Part shown: positions 23,767-33,180 of the stretch, piece by piece
Layout of the letters: the number at the start of each line of letters is the position of its first letter
Numbering within the stretch: the first letter of the stretch is position 1
DNA from: Megamerina dolium
Lineage: Eukaryota; Arthropoda; Insecta; Diptera; Megamerinidae
Direction: 5' to 3'
Length of the DNA stretch: 64,000 bases
Assembly (NCBI GenBank): GCA_963854835.1
Contig: OY978527.1
Location: 18,075,345 to 18,139,344, forward strand
Position numbers and translations under genes: made by a program
Notes under the pieces: generated by a model
Seen by the model: only the letters and a program-made list of their open reading frames with translations
What the model was told of the DNA's origin: nothing
Databases searched by the model: none

Positions 23767-24083
23767 TAATGACGATGCTATCGACACATTCAAATTGGCA
23801 TTTTCCAATTTGTGTGTTTTGTGACAAAGCACAAAAGCACTCGCACAAAAAGTGAAAAAGAAATACCGTAACAAAAATAAAAACGCATCAATTCGTCGTC
23901 GTCTTCATTGTTATGCTCTTCCTTATCGAACCTTGAATGCAATCGTTAAAATTTTATTCCTTCTGCTTCAGAAACTCTTTTCGTATTCATGAAAAATATT
24001 TTTCTGTATTGATCTTGAAGACGCTGCGAATATGTCTGCACATTGATTGCCTTTCTTTCGATTGTGCTCTATAAATGAGAACA
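23767..24083. other. No gene seen
   Basis: Spacer between copy 2 of the box repeat and the SINE. Nothing was recognised. Confidence 0.5.
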
Positions 24084-24095
24084 AATGTGAAAAGT

Positions 24096-24458
24096 AGTGC
24101 CGTAGCTCAGTGGTTAGTGTGTTCGCCTTCTGATCTGTAGGTCGTGGTTCAATACCCGGCTGATGCATAACAAATTTAATATCGAAAAGATTTTTCTTTC
24201 GAACGGTACCCACCTGTCGGCAAGCAATTGGCAATTCTTCCGACAGTAACAACTTGCCATGAAAAAGCTTCTAAAAAGAACTCTGTGACAAAGCTCAGAA
24301 AAAGTGATGTTACAAGTGTTCTGCCGTTCGGAACCGGCTAAAATAAGTAGGTCTATTCTAATACTGTCCAAAATTTAAGACGCACAACAGTAATGGAAGA
24401 GAAGCTCGGCCAATGAGCCCTTTGGGGCTTTAAGTGCCACATATTTTTTTTATGTTTT
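24096..24458 (+). mobile_element. tRNA-derived SINE, full length with target duplication (copy B)
   Basis: The best-defined copy, 363 bases. The 12-base direct repeat AATGTGAAAAGT lies immediately before (24084-24095) and after (24459-24470), a target-site duplication showing retroposition. Order: tRNA-like head with A and B boxes, ATTTAATATCGAAAAGATTT, GAACGGTACCCACCTGTCGG, GTTCTGCCGTTCGGAACCGG, TAAGTAGGTC, AAGCTCGGCCAATGAGCCC, the hairpin AGCCC-TTTG-GGGCT, and a T-rich end. It would be transcribed by RNA polymerase III and copied by a partner LINE enzyme. No LINE with the same 3' end was recognised in this window. The source tRNA cannot be named with confidence. Confidence 0.93.
24103..24156 (+). 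promoter_or_regulatory. Polymerase III internal promoter (A and B boxes) of SINE copy B
   Basis: A box TAGCTCAGTGG (24103-24113) fits TRGYNNARNNG exactly. B box GGTTCAATACC (24146-24156) fits GGTTCRANNCC. Their spacing is that of a tRNA gene. Confidence 0.85.
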
Positions 24459-24470
24459 AATGTGAAAAGT

Positions 24471-25332
24471 TTGGTTTTCTTTACCACCCAAGCACATAAT
24501 AAGTGTGATTCGAACTAATATTTTCTACCATGTAGTACATATGGTATTTTGAGGGTAATTTTGTTCATTTTGATGTCAAAATGCAGAGATTTTCATATTT
24601 TATGAGTTTTTGCTAAAGGATTTTTGTGAGAAGCGCTTGTGTGTGTGGAATCGATTTATTGAACAGAAATTGGTTAAAAGTAGGTAATTTGTAAAGTAGA
24701 GTAGAGTAGAGAATTAATAGGAAACTTTTACTGTATCGTATCGTATTTGAACGGCTTCGAATACTTTTCATTGAAACAATGGTTTTAGGTCAAAGATAAT
24801 ATCTTTCGAAATATCTATTCGATAATGGATAATTTTTGAGAAAAAGAAATTGTAAAAAGGTAAAACAAAATCAAGCTTGGAGTCTACTATGTGTTATACT
24901 TTGATCCGAGATCGGCCGAAATTCTTAAATGTCTGTTGGACTCTCACACCGATATAAATTTGTATTTTATGCTCGCCAATGCCAGTTTGAAATTTTATAT
25001 GCTGTAAATTCTCTAATACTTGATTTATCTACCGAAATTTTGGTCGTTGCATTTGGTAATTGGAAGCAATAGTAGAGGGAGGGAGGATTCTTCTATGGCA
25101 CTTTCTGAGTACGTATGTTGTTGTTAGGTTCTCCGACCGTTACATAACTTTTCCGGATTGTGTTAATAAACGAAGTAACGGCTTGGATACAATATAAACA
25201 TATTGATTCTCAGTCCGGTAACAATCAAATTCCTAGAATTAGTCTCTAAAATTAATATTAGGTCGCATTTGCAGGGCATCTTACAGTGCGAATAGTTCTC
25301 CTTGCATGGGTGCCATAACAAAACGGGAGGCA
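24471..25332. other. No gene seen
   Basis: A (GTAGA)n patch occurs near 24695-24712. On the minus strand, the part next to 25332 may be the flank of the old LINE whose tail lies at 25333-25356. Confidence 0.5.
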
Positions 25333-25356
25333 GGTTAGGTTAGGTTAGGTTAGGTT
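25333..25356 (-). repeat. (AACCT)n tail of an interrupted LINE
   Basis: About five AACCT units (GGTTA/TTAGG on the plus strand). On the far side of the BEL element the LINE remnant ends CCTAAGT followed by AACCT. Removing the BEL element therefore joins the LINE's 3' end to this tail. Arthropod telomere repeats share the unit TTAGG, but the LINE-tail explanation fits the context better. Confidence 0.65.
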
Positions 25357-25431
25357 TATACAGGGGTTCTCAAACCATAGCCAAACAGTTATAGTGCAGA
25401 TGTTCTTAACGTTTGGGTATGTGACCCAACA
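25357..25431 (-). repeat. 3' LTR, truncated to the first 75 bases
   Basis: Identical to 31576-31650. On the minus strand it starts TGTTGGGTCACATACCC, the U3 start, and stops after CCCCTGTATA, where the LINE tail begins. The remaining ~290 bases expected from the 5' LTR are missing, including the polyadenylation signal. The element's own transcript could not end normally here. Confidence 0.85.
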
Positions 25432-25454
25432 TCCCGGCCCAGTTGAAAGGATTT

Positions 25455-28400
25455 TCAAGCAGGTAATATTGCAAGCTTGTGAATAGGACGACGAATTATT
25501 CCCCTCGAAGTGCGTACGTCGACCACTCGAACGCGTGCATCCTTCCCATGTATAGTATTGACGACTCGCCCCATTTGCCATCGTTGTGGTGGCACGTTGT
25601 CTTCATGGATGACGACCAGTGTGTCCTCTGCTATATTTGCGTAGTTGTTAGACCATTTCGTTCGTGCTTGGAGTTCGCTGATGTATTCGTTCGACCACCG
25701 ATTCCAAAATATTTGCTTTATCGCTGTGATTTTAGCCCATTTCTCGTTATGGTTGATATTGTGTGATACCGTTCGCTCCGGAAGAGATTTCAGCGCACTA
25801 CCGATTATAAAATGGCCTGGAGTTAAAGCTTCGTAGTCGCTGGGGTCAGATGAAAGGGGTGCTATGGGACGAGAATTAAGCACAGCCTCTATTTCAACCA
25901 ACACCGTCGTGAGCTCTTCGAATGTTAGTCTAGCATTCATGATGCTGCGATTCAAATGACCCTTGGCTGATTTTACTGCAGCTTCCCAGATACCGCCAAA
26001 ATGAGGCGCTCTAGGGGGTATAAAGTGAAAGTTAACAAATTCGTTAGCACAATACTTAACGATGACGTCTTGAGTTTCGTTCTTGAAAATGAAAGCTTTC
26101 AGTTCAGCAAGCTTGCTGCAAGCGCCGACAAAGTTTGTTGCGTTGTCGCAGAATATATCCGATGGAAGACCGCGCCGTCCAATCATCCGTTTAAGCGATG
26201 CCAAAAATGCATCCGTAGATAGATCTGACACGACTTCGATGTGCACAGCCTTTGTCGCGAAGCACACGAAAATAGCGATATAGGCCTTGTAGGGTGCTTT
26301 GCCTCTAATGCGAAGATACACGTTAACAGGTCCGCAAAAATCGATGCCACAGCGTGCGAACGGGCGAGATGGTGTCAAACGTTCAACAGGTAGATTGCCC
26401 ATCATTTGGTGGAGTAGTTTTGGCTTATATCGAACACAATGGATACATGATCTGACGGTGCGCCTAGCATTGACTATCCAAAATTGAAGACGAATTAAAG
26501 CTACCAACGCTCTAGGTCCTGCGTGGTAATTTTTGATGTGCATATGTCGAACGTAACGTGTGACGAATTCACATTTGCTTGGCAACAAAATAGGATGCTT
26601 TTGACCTTCTGGAAAATCTGCCAGTTCAAGTCGCCCGCCAACCTTTAGTAATGCAAATCCATGAGTTGAGTCCAGAAAAGGGTTTAAATGACGTAGCGCG
26701 CTCTTTGTCGTTGACTCTCTCTGCAACAGATGAATATCTTCAGCAAAGTGTTGTTGTTGCACATTCCAAACAATACAATGCAAAGCATGACGTAGTTCAT
26801 CAGAAGAAAGAGGCCCGTTCACGATATTTGTTTTTTTCTTTTTAACCATTGCACAAAAACGTAGCATCCAAGCAACCAGACGGATTTCCCGAGTGTGAGA
26901 ACTGCATCTGTCGAGAATTTCGAGAATGTAATTATTGCTAACAGTTACTTTGAACATTGATTTTCGCATTTCCGAATTTACTATTCCCATATTGACGTCA
27001 TCACTTGGTTGTTTAGGCCATTTGCTTATGTCTTCGGACAGAAACGCAGGACCAGTATACCAAATCGAGGTGGCAAGTTCGAATGCCGTGCTTCCTCTGG
27101 ACACAATGTCTGCTGGATTGCTTTTCGTCGGAACATGTCTCCAATGAGCGTCTGCAGTTAGATCTTGTATTTCTGATACTCTGTTCCCAACGAAAGCAGA
27201 GAGTGTAGCCGAATGCAACTGGATCCAGTGAAGTACAATCTGCGAGTCTGTCCAAAGAAAAACTTCAAAACTATAATTAGTAAAAATTGGCTTAATTTTT
27301 GTAAGAAGTCTAGCAAGGAGTAGTGCACCGCAAAGCTCTAGCCTTGGCAGCGATTGCCGTTTAGTGGGCGCTACTCTTGACTTTGCTGTCAGAAGATGAA
27401 CGCGAACAATGCCAGTGCTTTCTACTATGCGTGTGTAAAGCCCGCAGCCATAAGCACGAATTGATGAATCGCAGAATCCATGTATCTGAAGGAATTTCAT
27501 ATCAGGTGACAAGCAATGTCTTGGAATTTTTATCGAGGCAAGATTCGATAAATTATTGATGAATGTTAGCCAAGCCGTTTGAATATTTTGGGGAACCGAT
27601 TCGTCCCAATCGAGTTTCAATAGCCATAACTCCTGAAGAAGAATTTTAGCTGTAACAATTACTGGTGCTAACAGGCCAAGTGGGTCGAACAGCGACGAAG
27701 CAGTGGATAGAATAGATCTCTTCGTAACACGATTGTCGAGAGAGTGCTTTGGTTGGAAAGAGAATACAAAATTATCTTGAATTTGATGCCATTTAAGACC
27801 AAGTGCACTAGTCACAGAAGTATCGAGGTCCAAATCCTTGAGGGTATGTTCACATCTGAAACGCTGATGGTTGGAGTGCCATTTTGCCAACTCAAATCCA
27901 CCTAATTTCAACAATTCCGTTACCTCATGCTTGATACGTGAAAGCTCTGTAAGTGAGTCAGCACCACACAGCAAGTCGTCAACGTAAAAAGATGATTTGA
28001 CGATGTTCGAACCAATTACGAATTGCGATGCATATTGATCGGCGAGATAGTGCAGACTTCTTACAGCAAGATATGGAGCGGCTGCCATTCCATATGTTAC
28101 CGTATTAAGCTGAAAGGTTTGGATTTCCTGGTGAGGCAAACTTCTCCACAAAATGTACTGAAACCTTCGATGTTCTTCACTTACTAGCACCTGCCTATAC
28201 ATTTTAACGATGTCGGCAGTGAGCGCAAACCGATTTAGTCGAAATCGAAGCAGAAGAATTACAAGCTCATTTTGTATTGTTGGTCCAATCATTTGGATGT
28301 CATTGATCGATTTCTGCGTAGTGGTTCGACAAGACGCATCAAAAACTACCCTCAACTTCGTCGATGTACTGCTTGGCTTCAACACACAGTGATGTGGAAT

Positions 28401-30527
28401 GTAGTAATAAGGCTCGTTTAAGTTAGGATTTTTAATTGCACTCATGTGACCCAAACTTTCATACTCATCCATGAATGCAATGTACTGTGTCCTGAGATTG
28501 GGAGAACGCAACAAGCGACGTTCTAGCAAATTGAATCTTCGCAAAGCTGTAGTGTAGGAATCACCCAAGCAATCAGGATCGTACTTGAATGGCAGCTTGA
28601 CTATGATTCTGCCATTAAGAGTTCGAGCGACAGTGTCAGTATACAACATCTCACAGTTGTGTTGCTCATGGGTCCATTCATTGATTTTTGGAGCAACTTC
28701 TTCGATTTGCCATAATCGTTCCAATTTCATATCTAGCGACTCGTCACATGCAAGCAGACACTTCATGTTGAATCTGTTAGTATTTGTTTGGTAGCGACCT
28801 GAAACGACCCAGCCCAACAACGTCTTCTGCAGTATTGGTAGATTATAACCAAGTTTAATTTGACCTACAGAAAGTAAGCTGAAAAAACTCTCTGTTCCTA
28901 AAAGCAAGTCGATCTTCTTAGATTTGTTAAATTGGTCATCGGCGAGGACAATGTTGGACGGGATATCCCATGACGAAGTATCTATCTCTGGTTCCGGTTG
29001 ATAAGCAATATGCGATGTGATGCAAAACGTTAGAGGTAATTCAAATCCTGTCGCTTTCGATTTTATATTGGTAGAGGTCTTGTATTTAATGTTTGTTGAT
29101 GACTCACCAATGCCTTGAATCTCTAGGTTCTGTTTGCTCCGGGGAAGATTCAATTTTTGTGACAATTCGTCAGTAATAAAATTTACCTGTGAGCAGGAAT
29201 CTAACAATGCTCTGCCGGGTTGATAGTTACCAGATGCGTCACGAACCAATATCATAGCGGTTGCGAGAATGACATGGTCCAACGATGAGTTGTTCGTGTG
29301 CGTATGAACGGCGGATGGCAAGATTGAGCTTGACGAGTCTGTCGAACCCCAGCGATGAAGCAAAGTATGGTGTTGTCGAGAGCAAACCCTGCACTTGTGC
29401 GATGATGAACATTTCGACAGTTGATGGCCCTTTGATAGGCAATTAATACAAAGGCTCATCTTCTTCGCATGGTCAAAACGTTGCGCTACATTTAAAGCCT
29501 TGAAGCGATCGCAATTATGTATTTTGTGGTTGGTACTCGAACATAGCGAACATGACGAATTTGAACAAGCAAATGAGTAACCCTTGTATTCATTCTTGGC
29601 TTTGGGTACCTTTACAGCGCTATGGCGTACAGGCGCAGCAATATGTGAGTTGTCAATCGAGTCTAAATACTGACAATGCCTCTCCAAAACATTGGTGCAA
29701 TCGCTCCACGTCGGTAGCGTTTTAAAGTCTAATGACTCCTTCCATTTCCGATTAGTCTCATCATCGACCTTCTGCAAAACCAAATATATTAGCATAGCTT
29801 GTGAAATTTGATTTACAGTTCCCAATGACAACAATGAACCGTAAATAGCAGATGCCTTGTCGATGAGACTTCTGAGCTGGCCACCATTGGACCTAGAGAC
29901 TGGCGATAGTTCAAATAACGACGATATGTTTTCTAAAAATATAAGTGTCGGGTTATCATACCGAGCCTTAAGTCTTTCTAAGGCCTTTGGATAGTTTTCG
30001 TTCGAGACTTGGAATGCATCAATAGTTTCTAATGCCGGACCATGTAGACAATTACGCAAATGATTGAATTTTTCAATATTCGATAGGCTATGCTCGCGAT
30101 CGATTATTTGCTTAAAAGATGTGATAAAATTTTTATATTCACAATACTTGCCGCTGAACGAAGGGATTTTAAGTTGGGGTAATTTAGAGCTTGACTGTAT
30201 GACACAAGTGCTATCTGAAAATGTAGTATTGTGATCTTCAGATAGCTGTGATTGAATAAGCAATTTTGTAGTGATATATAATTCTTCCAAATCCGCACGA
30301 CCTTCATCCTCCGATTCCAATTTCTCGATATCCGATTGTGTTGACAGGATTTGCTTGAAATACGATTCAAGAATCCCTAATCGACATTTGTATTCAGCTA
30401 CTGAAAGTAACTTATTACCTGGTCGTAGACTACCTTCCACAATATTCTTGATGCGAGAAATATTCTTTTTTATGTTAGCGCGTTGTTGTTTCAACTGCTC
30501 TAAAGACATTGTGTCGCTTTCAGACAT
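25455..30527 (-). CDS. BEL/Pao Gag-Pol polyprotein (1690 aa)
   Basis: A single frame from ATG at 30527 to TGA at 25455. Domains in order: coiled N-terminus (1-90); Gag DUF1759-type region (about 115-290, LKIPSFSGKYCEYKNF); Cys/His knuckles (326-391, CxxC...HxxxC); aspartyl protease with ALLDSCSQVNFI (440-451; Asp443, but Cys where Gly is usual); reverse transcriptase (about 705-880) with Asp772 and the YVDD box at 848-851; RNase H-like segment with Asp1020, Glu1064, Asp1094 and Asp1140; integrase zinc motif (His1330/His1335, Cys1361/Cys1364); integrase core Asp1396, Asp1461 and Glu1515 (NATNF and GGIWEAAVKS contexts); C-terminal DUF5641-like region (1600-1690). It would assemble particles, copy its RNA to DNA and integrate it. 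The length is typical of the family. No envelope gene follows. Confidence 0.96.
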   Translation of the reverse strand: MSESDTMSLEQLKQQRANIKKNISRIKNIVEGSLRPGNKLLSVAEYKCRLGILESYFKQILSTQSDIEKLESEDEGRADLEELYITTKLLIQSQLSEDHNTTFSDSTCVIQSSSKLPQLKIPSFSGKYCEYKNFITSFKQIIDREHSLSNIEKFNHLRNCLHGPALETIDAFQVSNENYPKALERLKARYDNPTLIFLENISSLFELSPVSRSNGGQLRSLIDKASAIYGSLLSLGTVNQISQAMLIYLVLQKVDDETNRKWKESLDFKTLPTWSDCTNVLERHCQYLDSIDNSHIAAPVRHSAVKVPKAKNEYKGYSFACSNSSCSLCSSTNHKIHNCDRFKALNVAQRFDHAKKMSLCINCLSKGHQLSKCSSSHKCRVCSRQHHTLLHRWGSTDSSSSILPSAVHTHTNNSSLDHVILATAMILVRDASGNYQPGRALLDSCSQVNFITDELSQKLNLPRSKQNLEIQGIGESSTNIKYKTSTNIKSKATGFELPLTFCITSHIAYQPEPEIDTSSWDIPSNIVLADDQFNKSKKIDLLLGTESFFSLLSVGQIKLGYNLPILQKTLLGWVVSGRYQTNTNRFNMKCLLACDESLDMKLERLWQIEEVAPKINEWTHEQHNCEMLYTDTVARTLNGRIIVKLPFKYDPDCLGDSYTTALRRFNLLERRLLRSPNLRTQYIAFMDEYESLGHMSAIKNPNLNEPYYYIPHHCVLKPSSTSTKLRVVFDASCRTTTQKSINDIQMIGPTIQNELVILLLRFRLNRFALTADIVKMYRQVLVSEEHRRFQYILWRSLPHQEIQTFQLNTVTYGMAAAPYLAVRSLHYLADQYASQFVIGSNIVKSSFYVDDLLCGADSLTELSRIKHEVTELLKLGGFELAKWHSNHQRFRCEHTLKDLDLDTSVTSALGLKWHQIQDNFVFSFQPKHSLDNRVTKRSILSTASSLFDPLGLLAPVIVTAKILLQELWLLKLDWDESVPQNIQTAWLTFINNLSNLASIKIPRHCLSPDMKFLQIHGFCDSSIRAYGCGLYTRIVESTGIVRVHLLTAKSRVAPTKRQSLPRLELCGALLLARLLTKIKPIFTNYSFEVFLWTDSQIVLHWIQLHSATLSAFVGNRVSEIQDLTADAHWRHVPTKSNPADIVSRGSTAFELATSIWYTGPAFLSEDISKWPKQPSDDVNMGIVNSEMRKSMFKVTVSNNYILEILDRCSSHTREIRLVAWMLRFCAMVKKKKTNIVNGPLSSDELRHALHCIVWNVQQQHFAEDIHLLQRESTTKSALRHLNPFLDSTHGFALLKVGGRLELADFPEGQKHPILLPSKCEFVTRYVRHMHIKNYHAGPRALVALIRLQFWIVNARRTVRSCIHCVRYKPKLLHQMMGNLPVERLTPSRPFARCGIDFCGPVNVYLRIRGKAPYKAYIAIFVCFATKAVHIEVVSDLSTDAFLASLKRMIGRRGLPSDIFCDNATNFVGACSKLAELKAFIFKNETQDVIVKYCANEFVNFHFIPPRAPHFGGIWEAAVKSAKGHLNRSIMNARLTFEELTTVLVEIEAVLNSRPIAPLSSDPSDYEALTPGHFIIGSALKSLPERTVSHNINHNEKWAKITAIKQIFWNRWSNEYISELQARTKWSNNYANIAEDTLVVIHEDNVPPQRWQMGRVVNTIHGKDARVRVVDVRTSRGIIRRPIHKLAILPA

Positions 30528-31263
30528 TGTAAGATGAACGAAGGTGATATTATGTACTTATGTACTATGATTTACTGGAGACAACAATCAGCAAAATACA
30601 AATCGTTTACGTAGTTAACACTATAGCGCTATGGGCTAGAACAATATGCTGAACGGCGACAAATGGTAGTCCCAATGGACTCGATGACTGCCAATGAGAG
30701 CGACGAAAAATTGCAAAAAACAATCTTGCGAATGTACGTTGGTGAGCACCTAGTTAGGTGGCAAGAACACCAAGTGCGAAATCGACACAATAGAGTAACA
30801 ACAGAGGTTAATAGTAAAACCGGCAATGAAGTAGTGTGAAACAAGCGTGATCGTGAAGCAATAGTAGCGGCAGCAAATAAAGGCGTATGTAGATGTAAGG
30901 TTAGCACACGGCAACGTATATGCTAAACGGCAACAACGACTAATCTCGCGGAACGATAGCAGTGATAGCAAGCAAACGTGTGTGTCTGAAAATTACCGAA
31001 TTTAGTATTGTACAGTTTGCCAATGACCTTTTTTCGACCTTGGTTTAATAAACCGCAAACTTTACGAATGCTTGAAGTTGTAATAACTACAAGTCCAATG
31101 ATATATGTTTCCAACGTTAAATGAAAAATTTTGGTGATGTTGCAGAGCCTGATGATGACAACCAAGACCAAACCGACACGATTCACAATTTGATTTTAAA
31201 TGTCGTTTCTAATGACAAACGTAGATTAAAAATGTGGTTTTATTTTTACGCAATAAGAATCGT
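30528..31263 (-). other. BEL/Pao 5' leader, non-coding
   Basis: The untranslated region between the primer-binding site and the Gag-Pol start. Its small frames have no family similarity. It probably carries packaging signals, which cannot be identified by eye. Confidence 0.6.
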
Positions 31264-31281
31264 GCCCCACGTTGGGCGCCA
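31264..31281 (-). other. Primer-binding site
   Basis: The minus strand reads TGGCGCCCAACGTGGGGC, five T residues downstream of the LTR end (...GACACA). A TGG-initiated stretch at this spot is where a tRNA 3' end primes minus-strand DNA synthesis. The tRNA is not identified. Confidence 0.75.
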
Positions 31282-31286
31282 AAAAA

Positions 31287-31650
31287 TGTGTCGTCAAGAA
31301 GCGTTTTTCTTAACTTCAAAATACAAAAGCCAAATTCGCTACGAAGCCGATATTAATTGAAATTAAACAGAGCGATGTGTAAGGTTTGGTTGCCATCAAA
31401 GAACTAATTTATTATATTATATTCAAACATGTAAAAGTATGATCTCAAAGAACAAAGCATAAGAGAATTGACTAACGGTTAAATCTTATTTCATGTATTC
31501 AATTATATTAAATAATATTCATCTGTTCCATTATATTAACTACATAAGAAAACAATTAACGGGTCGATCGTAGTATATACAGGGGTTCTCAAACCATAGC
31601 CAAACAGTTATAGTGCAGATGTTCTTAACGTTTGGGTATGTGACCCAACA
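31287..31650 (-). repeat. 5' LTR, complete (364 bp)
   Basis: On the minus strand it starts TGTTGGG and ends GACACA, the canonical TG...CA ends. It contains a TATA-like TGTATATAC near 31573-31581 and AATAAA at 31408-31413, a candidate polyadenylation signal. The right boundary is fixed by the flanking AGGTT and the left by the primer-binding site. Confidence 0.8.
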
Positions 31651-31655
31651 AGGTT

Positions 31656-32475
31656 ACTTAGGCCAAATAATTGGCCCATTGTGTCACTATGCATCGTTGA
31701 TGCTTACCATCCTATCTCCTCTGTTAAGCGGAACCATTGGCACTCCCTAGTAGAGTGTGCCTTCTGCGTGCCAAGGCGGGGCATCTACAGAGAAAGTGGT
31801 GAACACTTTCCTCCTCTTCCTCGTCTTGGCAGCTGCGACCAAAAGCCAGTCGCCCGTGAGTACGGCGACTACATTACTGATGGTTTTCCTGCCCATTGAC
31901 AAAAGTGAATGGGTTCGTCTATTGTCAAAGGTTGGCCAGTTTTTCCTAGTGGTAGCATAAGAGCTCTCATCCCGCCATCTTCTGTTGGCTATGGTGAGAT
32001 AATGTTGTGTGATAAGAAGCTTGCATGTTGCAAGCGGAATTCGGGCTTGATGAGATGGATAGATCTCTGGCGACCTAGTGCCCGATCTCGCCAATTCATC
32101 TGCCTCACAGTTCCATGGAATGTCGCTATGCCCCGGTACCCATACAATGTGTACATTGTAGTGCACCGCTAGCTCGTTAAAAGCTGAGCGGCATTTAAGG
32201 GCAAGTGCCTATTTGGCGAACTTTCCTGCGAGAGATTTAATGGCAGCTTGACTGTCGGTGTATATAAAAACATCTTTGAAGGATATTATATTACAGCGAA
32301 GCCACGTTGCCGCCTCCTTTATAGCCATTATCTCAGCTTGAAAAACACTGCAAAAGTCGGGTAACCGGAACTTGAGCTTAACGCGTAAGGAATCAGAAAA
32401 GACGCCACCTCCTACCATACCCTAAAATTTGGAGCCATCTGTAGCATCATCAGTAGAATATGACTTGAGTTGAAC
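31656..32475 (-). pseudogene. LINE RNase H domain and 3' end (I/LOA-like)
   Basis: The minus-strand frame runs ATDGSK, VGGGVFSDSL, CSVFQAEIMAIKEAATWL, FIYTDSQAAIKSL and VWVPGHSDIPWNCEADELA. These are the four conserved acidic motifs of LINE RNase H (D, E, D and the final D of EADELA). In-frame stops lie near 32424 and at about 32207. The remainder reads through a conserved tail domain (WPTFDNRRTHSLLSMGR) to a stop at 31747, then a short 3' region ending CCTAAGT at the BEL insertion. The (AACCT)n tail continues at 25333-25356. The upstream RT is missing. Confidence 0.8.
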
Positions 32476-32756
32476 TTAAAAAGCCGTCTCAAACCATTTT
32501 AATCAAACTTTCAGCGGCGTCTTTGGACATATTTTCTTGGTCGAAATTATTGCGAAATATTTGGAACGTGTTCAAACTAGCATAGACATTGGATCCATAG
32601 ATTTTATGAACGATTTTCATTTCGAAAATTTCAACTATTTTCTCATCGGGGGTGGTAAGAAATCAAACTTCAGCCCCATATGTGAGGACGAGTATATGTT
32701 GAAACTGGAGAATCATGAAATTCTGGAAAATTTAAATCCCGAACATTAAGAAAAAT

Positions 32757-33180
32757 TCACATACCCATAATTATTAAACAGAAAATTTGAAAATTTGAAG
32801 CTAGATAGTTGAAATGAGATCTTAGCCGTTCAATGTATTTAGCAGTGGTGCTTTGAGCTTCCTCCTTAACCAATGATATGTTTAAGGTCCCGGGAAATTT
32901 GCGAATTTGAAATGTACCGCGTTTACTATCATTCGTAGGATCTTGGATTGGAATCTTTGCAATATTTCTAATTTGAATTTGAAGTTGTTCCCCACAGTTG
33001 GATGCCATATGACCAAACCGGTTTCAGAACACATTTGTAAAGAATAATTTTATTTTCCAGAGAAAGGTAGGAATGTCGGTTTAACAATCAAAACATATTT
33101 CTTAGTTGGATGCCAACTGAATTCGACCTTATGATATGTTTTTAGTAGAGTTTCGTTCCCTTTGAATTTATTTATTTACT
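32757..33180 (-). pseudogene. Jockey-type LINE, RT C-terminal remnant
   Basis: Across three minus-strand frames one can read LSLENKIILYKCVLKPVWSY, GIQLWGTTSNSN, LQRFQSKILRMIVNA and then LNISLVKEEAQSTTAKYIER followed by LRSHFNYLASN. This order is the post-catalytic 'thumb' region of Jockey-clade RTs. Frameshifts and stops make it inactive. It is a different lineage from the RNase H remnant next to it. Confidence 0.7.

Larger units (their letters stand above)
25357..31650 (-). mobile_element. BEL/Pao LTR retrotransposon with intact polyprotein
   Basis: A 6.3-kb element on the minus strand. In element order: a 5' LTR (31650-31287), a primer-binding site, a leader of about 750 bases, one 1690-residue Gag-Pol frame, a 23-base spacer ending in GGGCCGGGA (polypurine-like) and a 3' LTR cut to its first 75 bases. 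The surviving 75 bases of the two LTRs are identical, and the frame has no stop, so the insertion is recent. AGGTT lies directly outside both ends (25352-25356, 31651-31655), matching the 5-base target duplication usual for the group. It sits in the tail of an older LINE. Confidence 0.93.

Noticed and set aside
24096..24170. A genuine tRNA gene
   Set aside because: The A and B boxes are good, but the acceptor and anticodon stems do not pair fully, the head continues into the SINE body, and the same head recurs in several copies.
24114..24371. Frames with IEPRPTDQKANTLTTEL in SINE copies (24.1 and 46.0 kb)
   Set aside because: They are reverse-strand translations of the SINE tRNA-like head and body.
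25333..25356. Interstitial telomere repeat (TTAGG)n
   Set aside because: Flies are generally thought to lack this telomere repeat, and the tract is better explained as the (AACCT)n tail of the LINE at 31.7-32.5 kb.
25479..30537. Many frames on the plus strand and in other minus frames within the BEL element
   Set aside because: They are shadows of the 1690-codon Gag-Pol frame and show no domain of their own.
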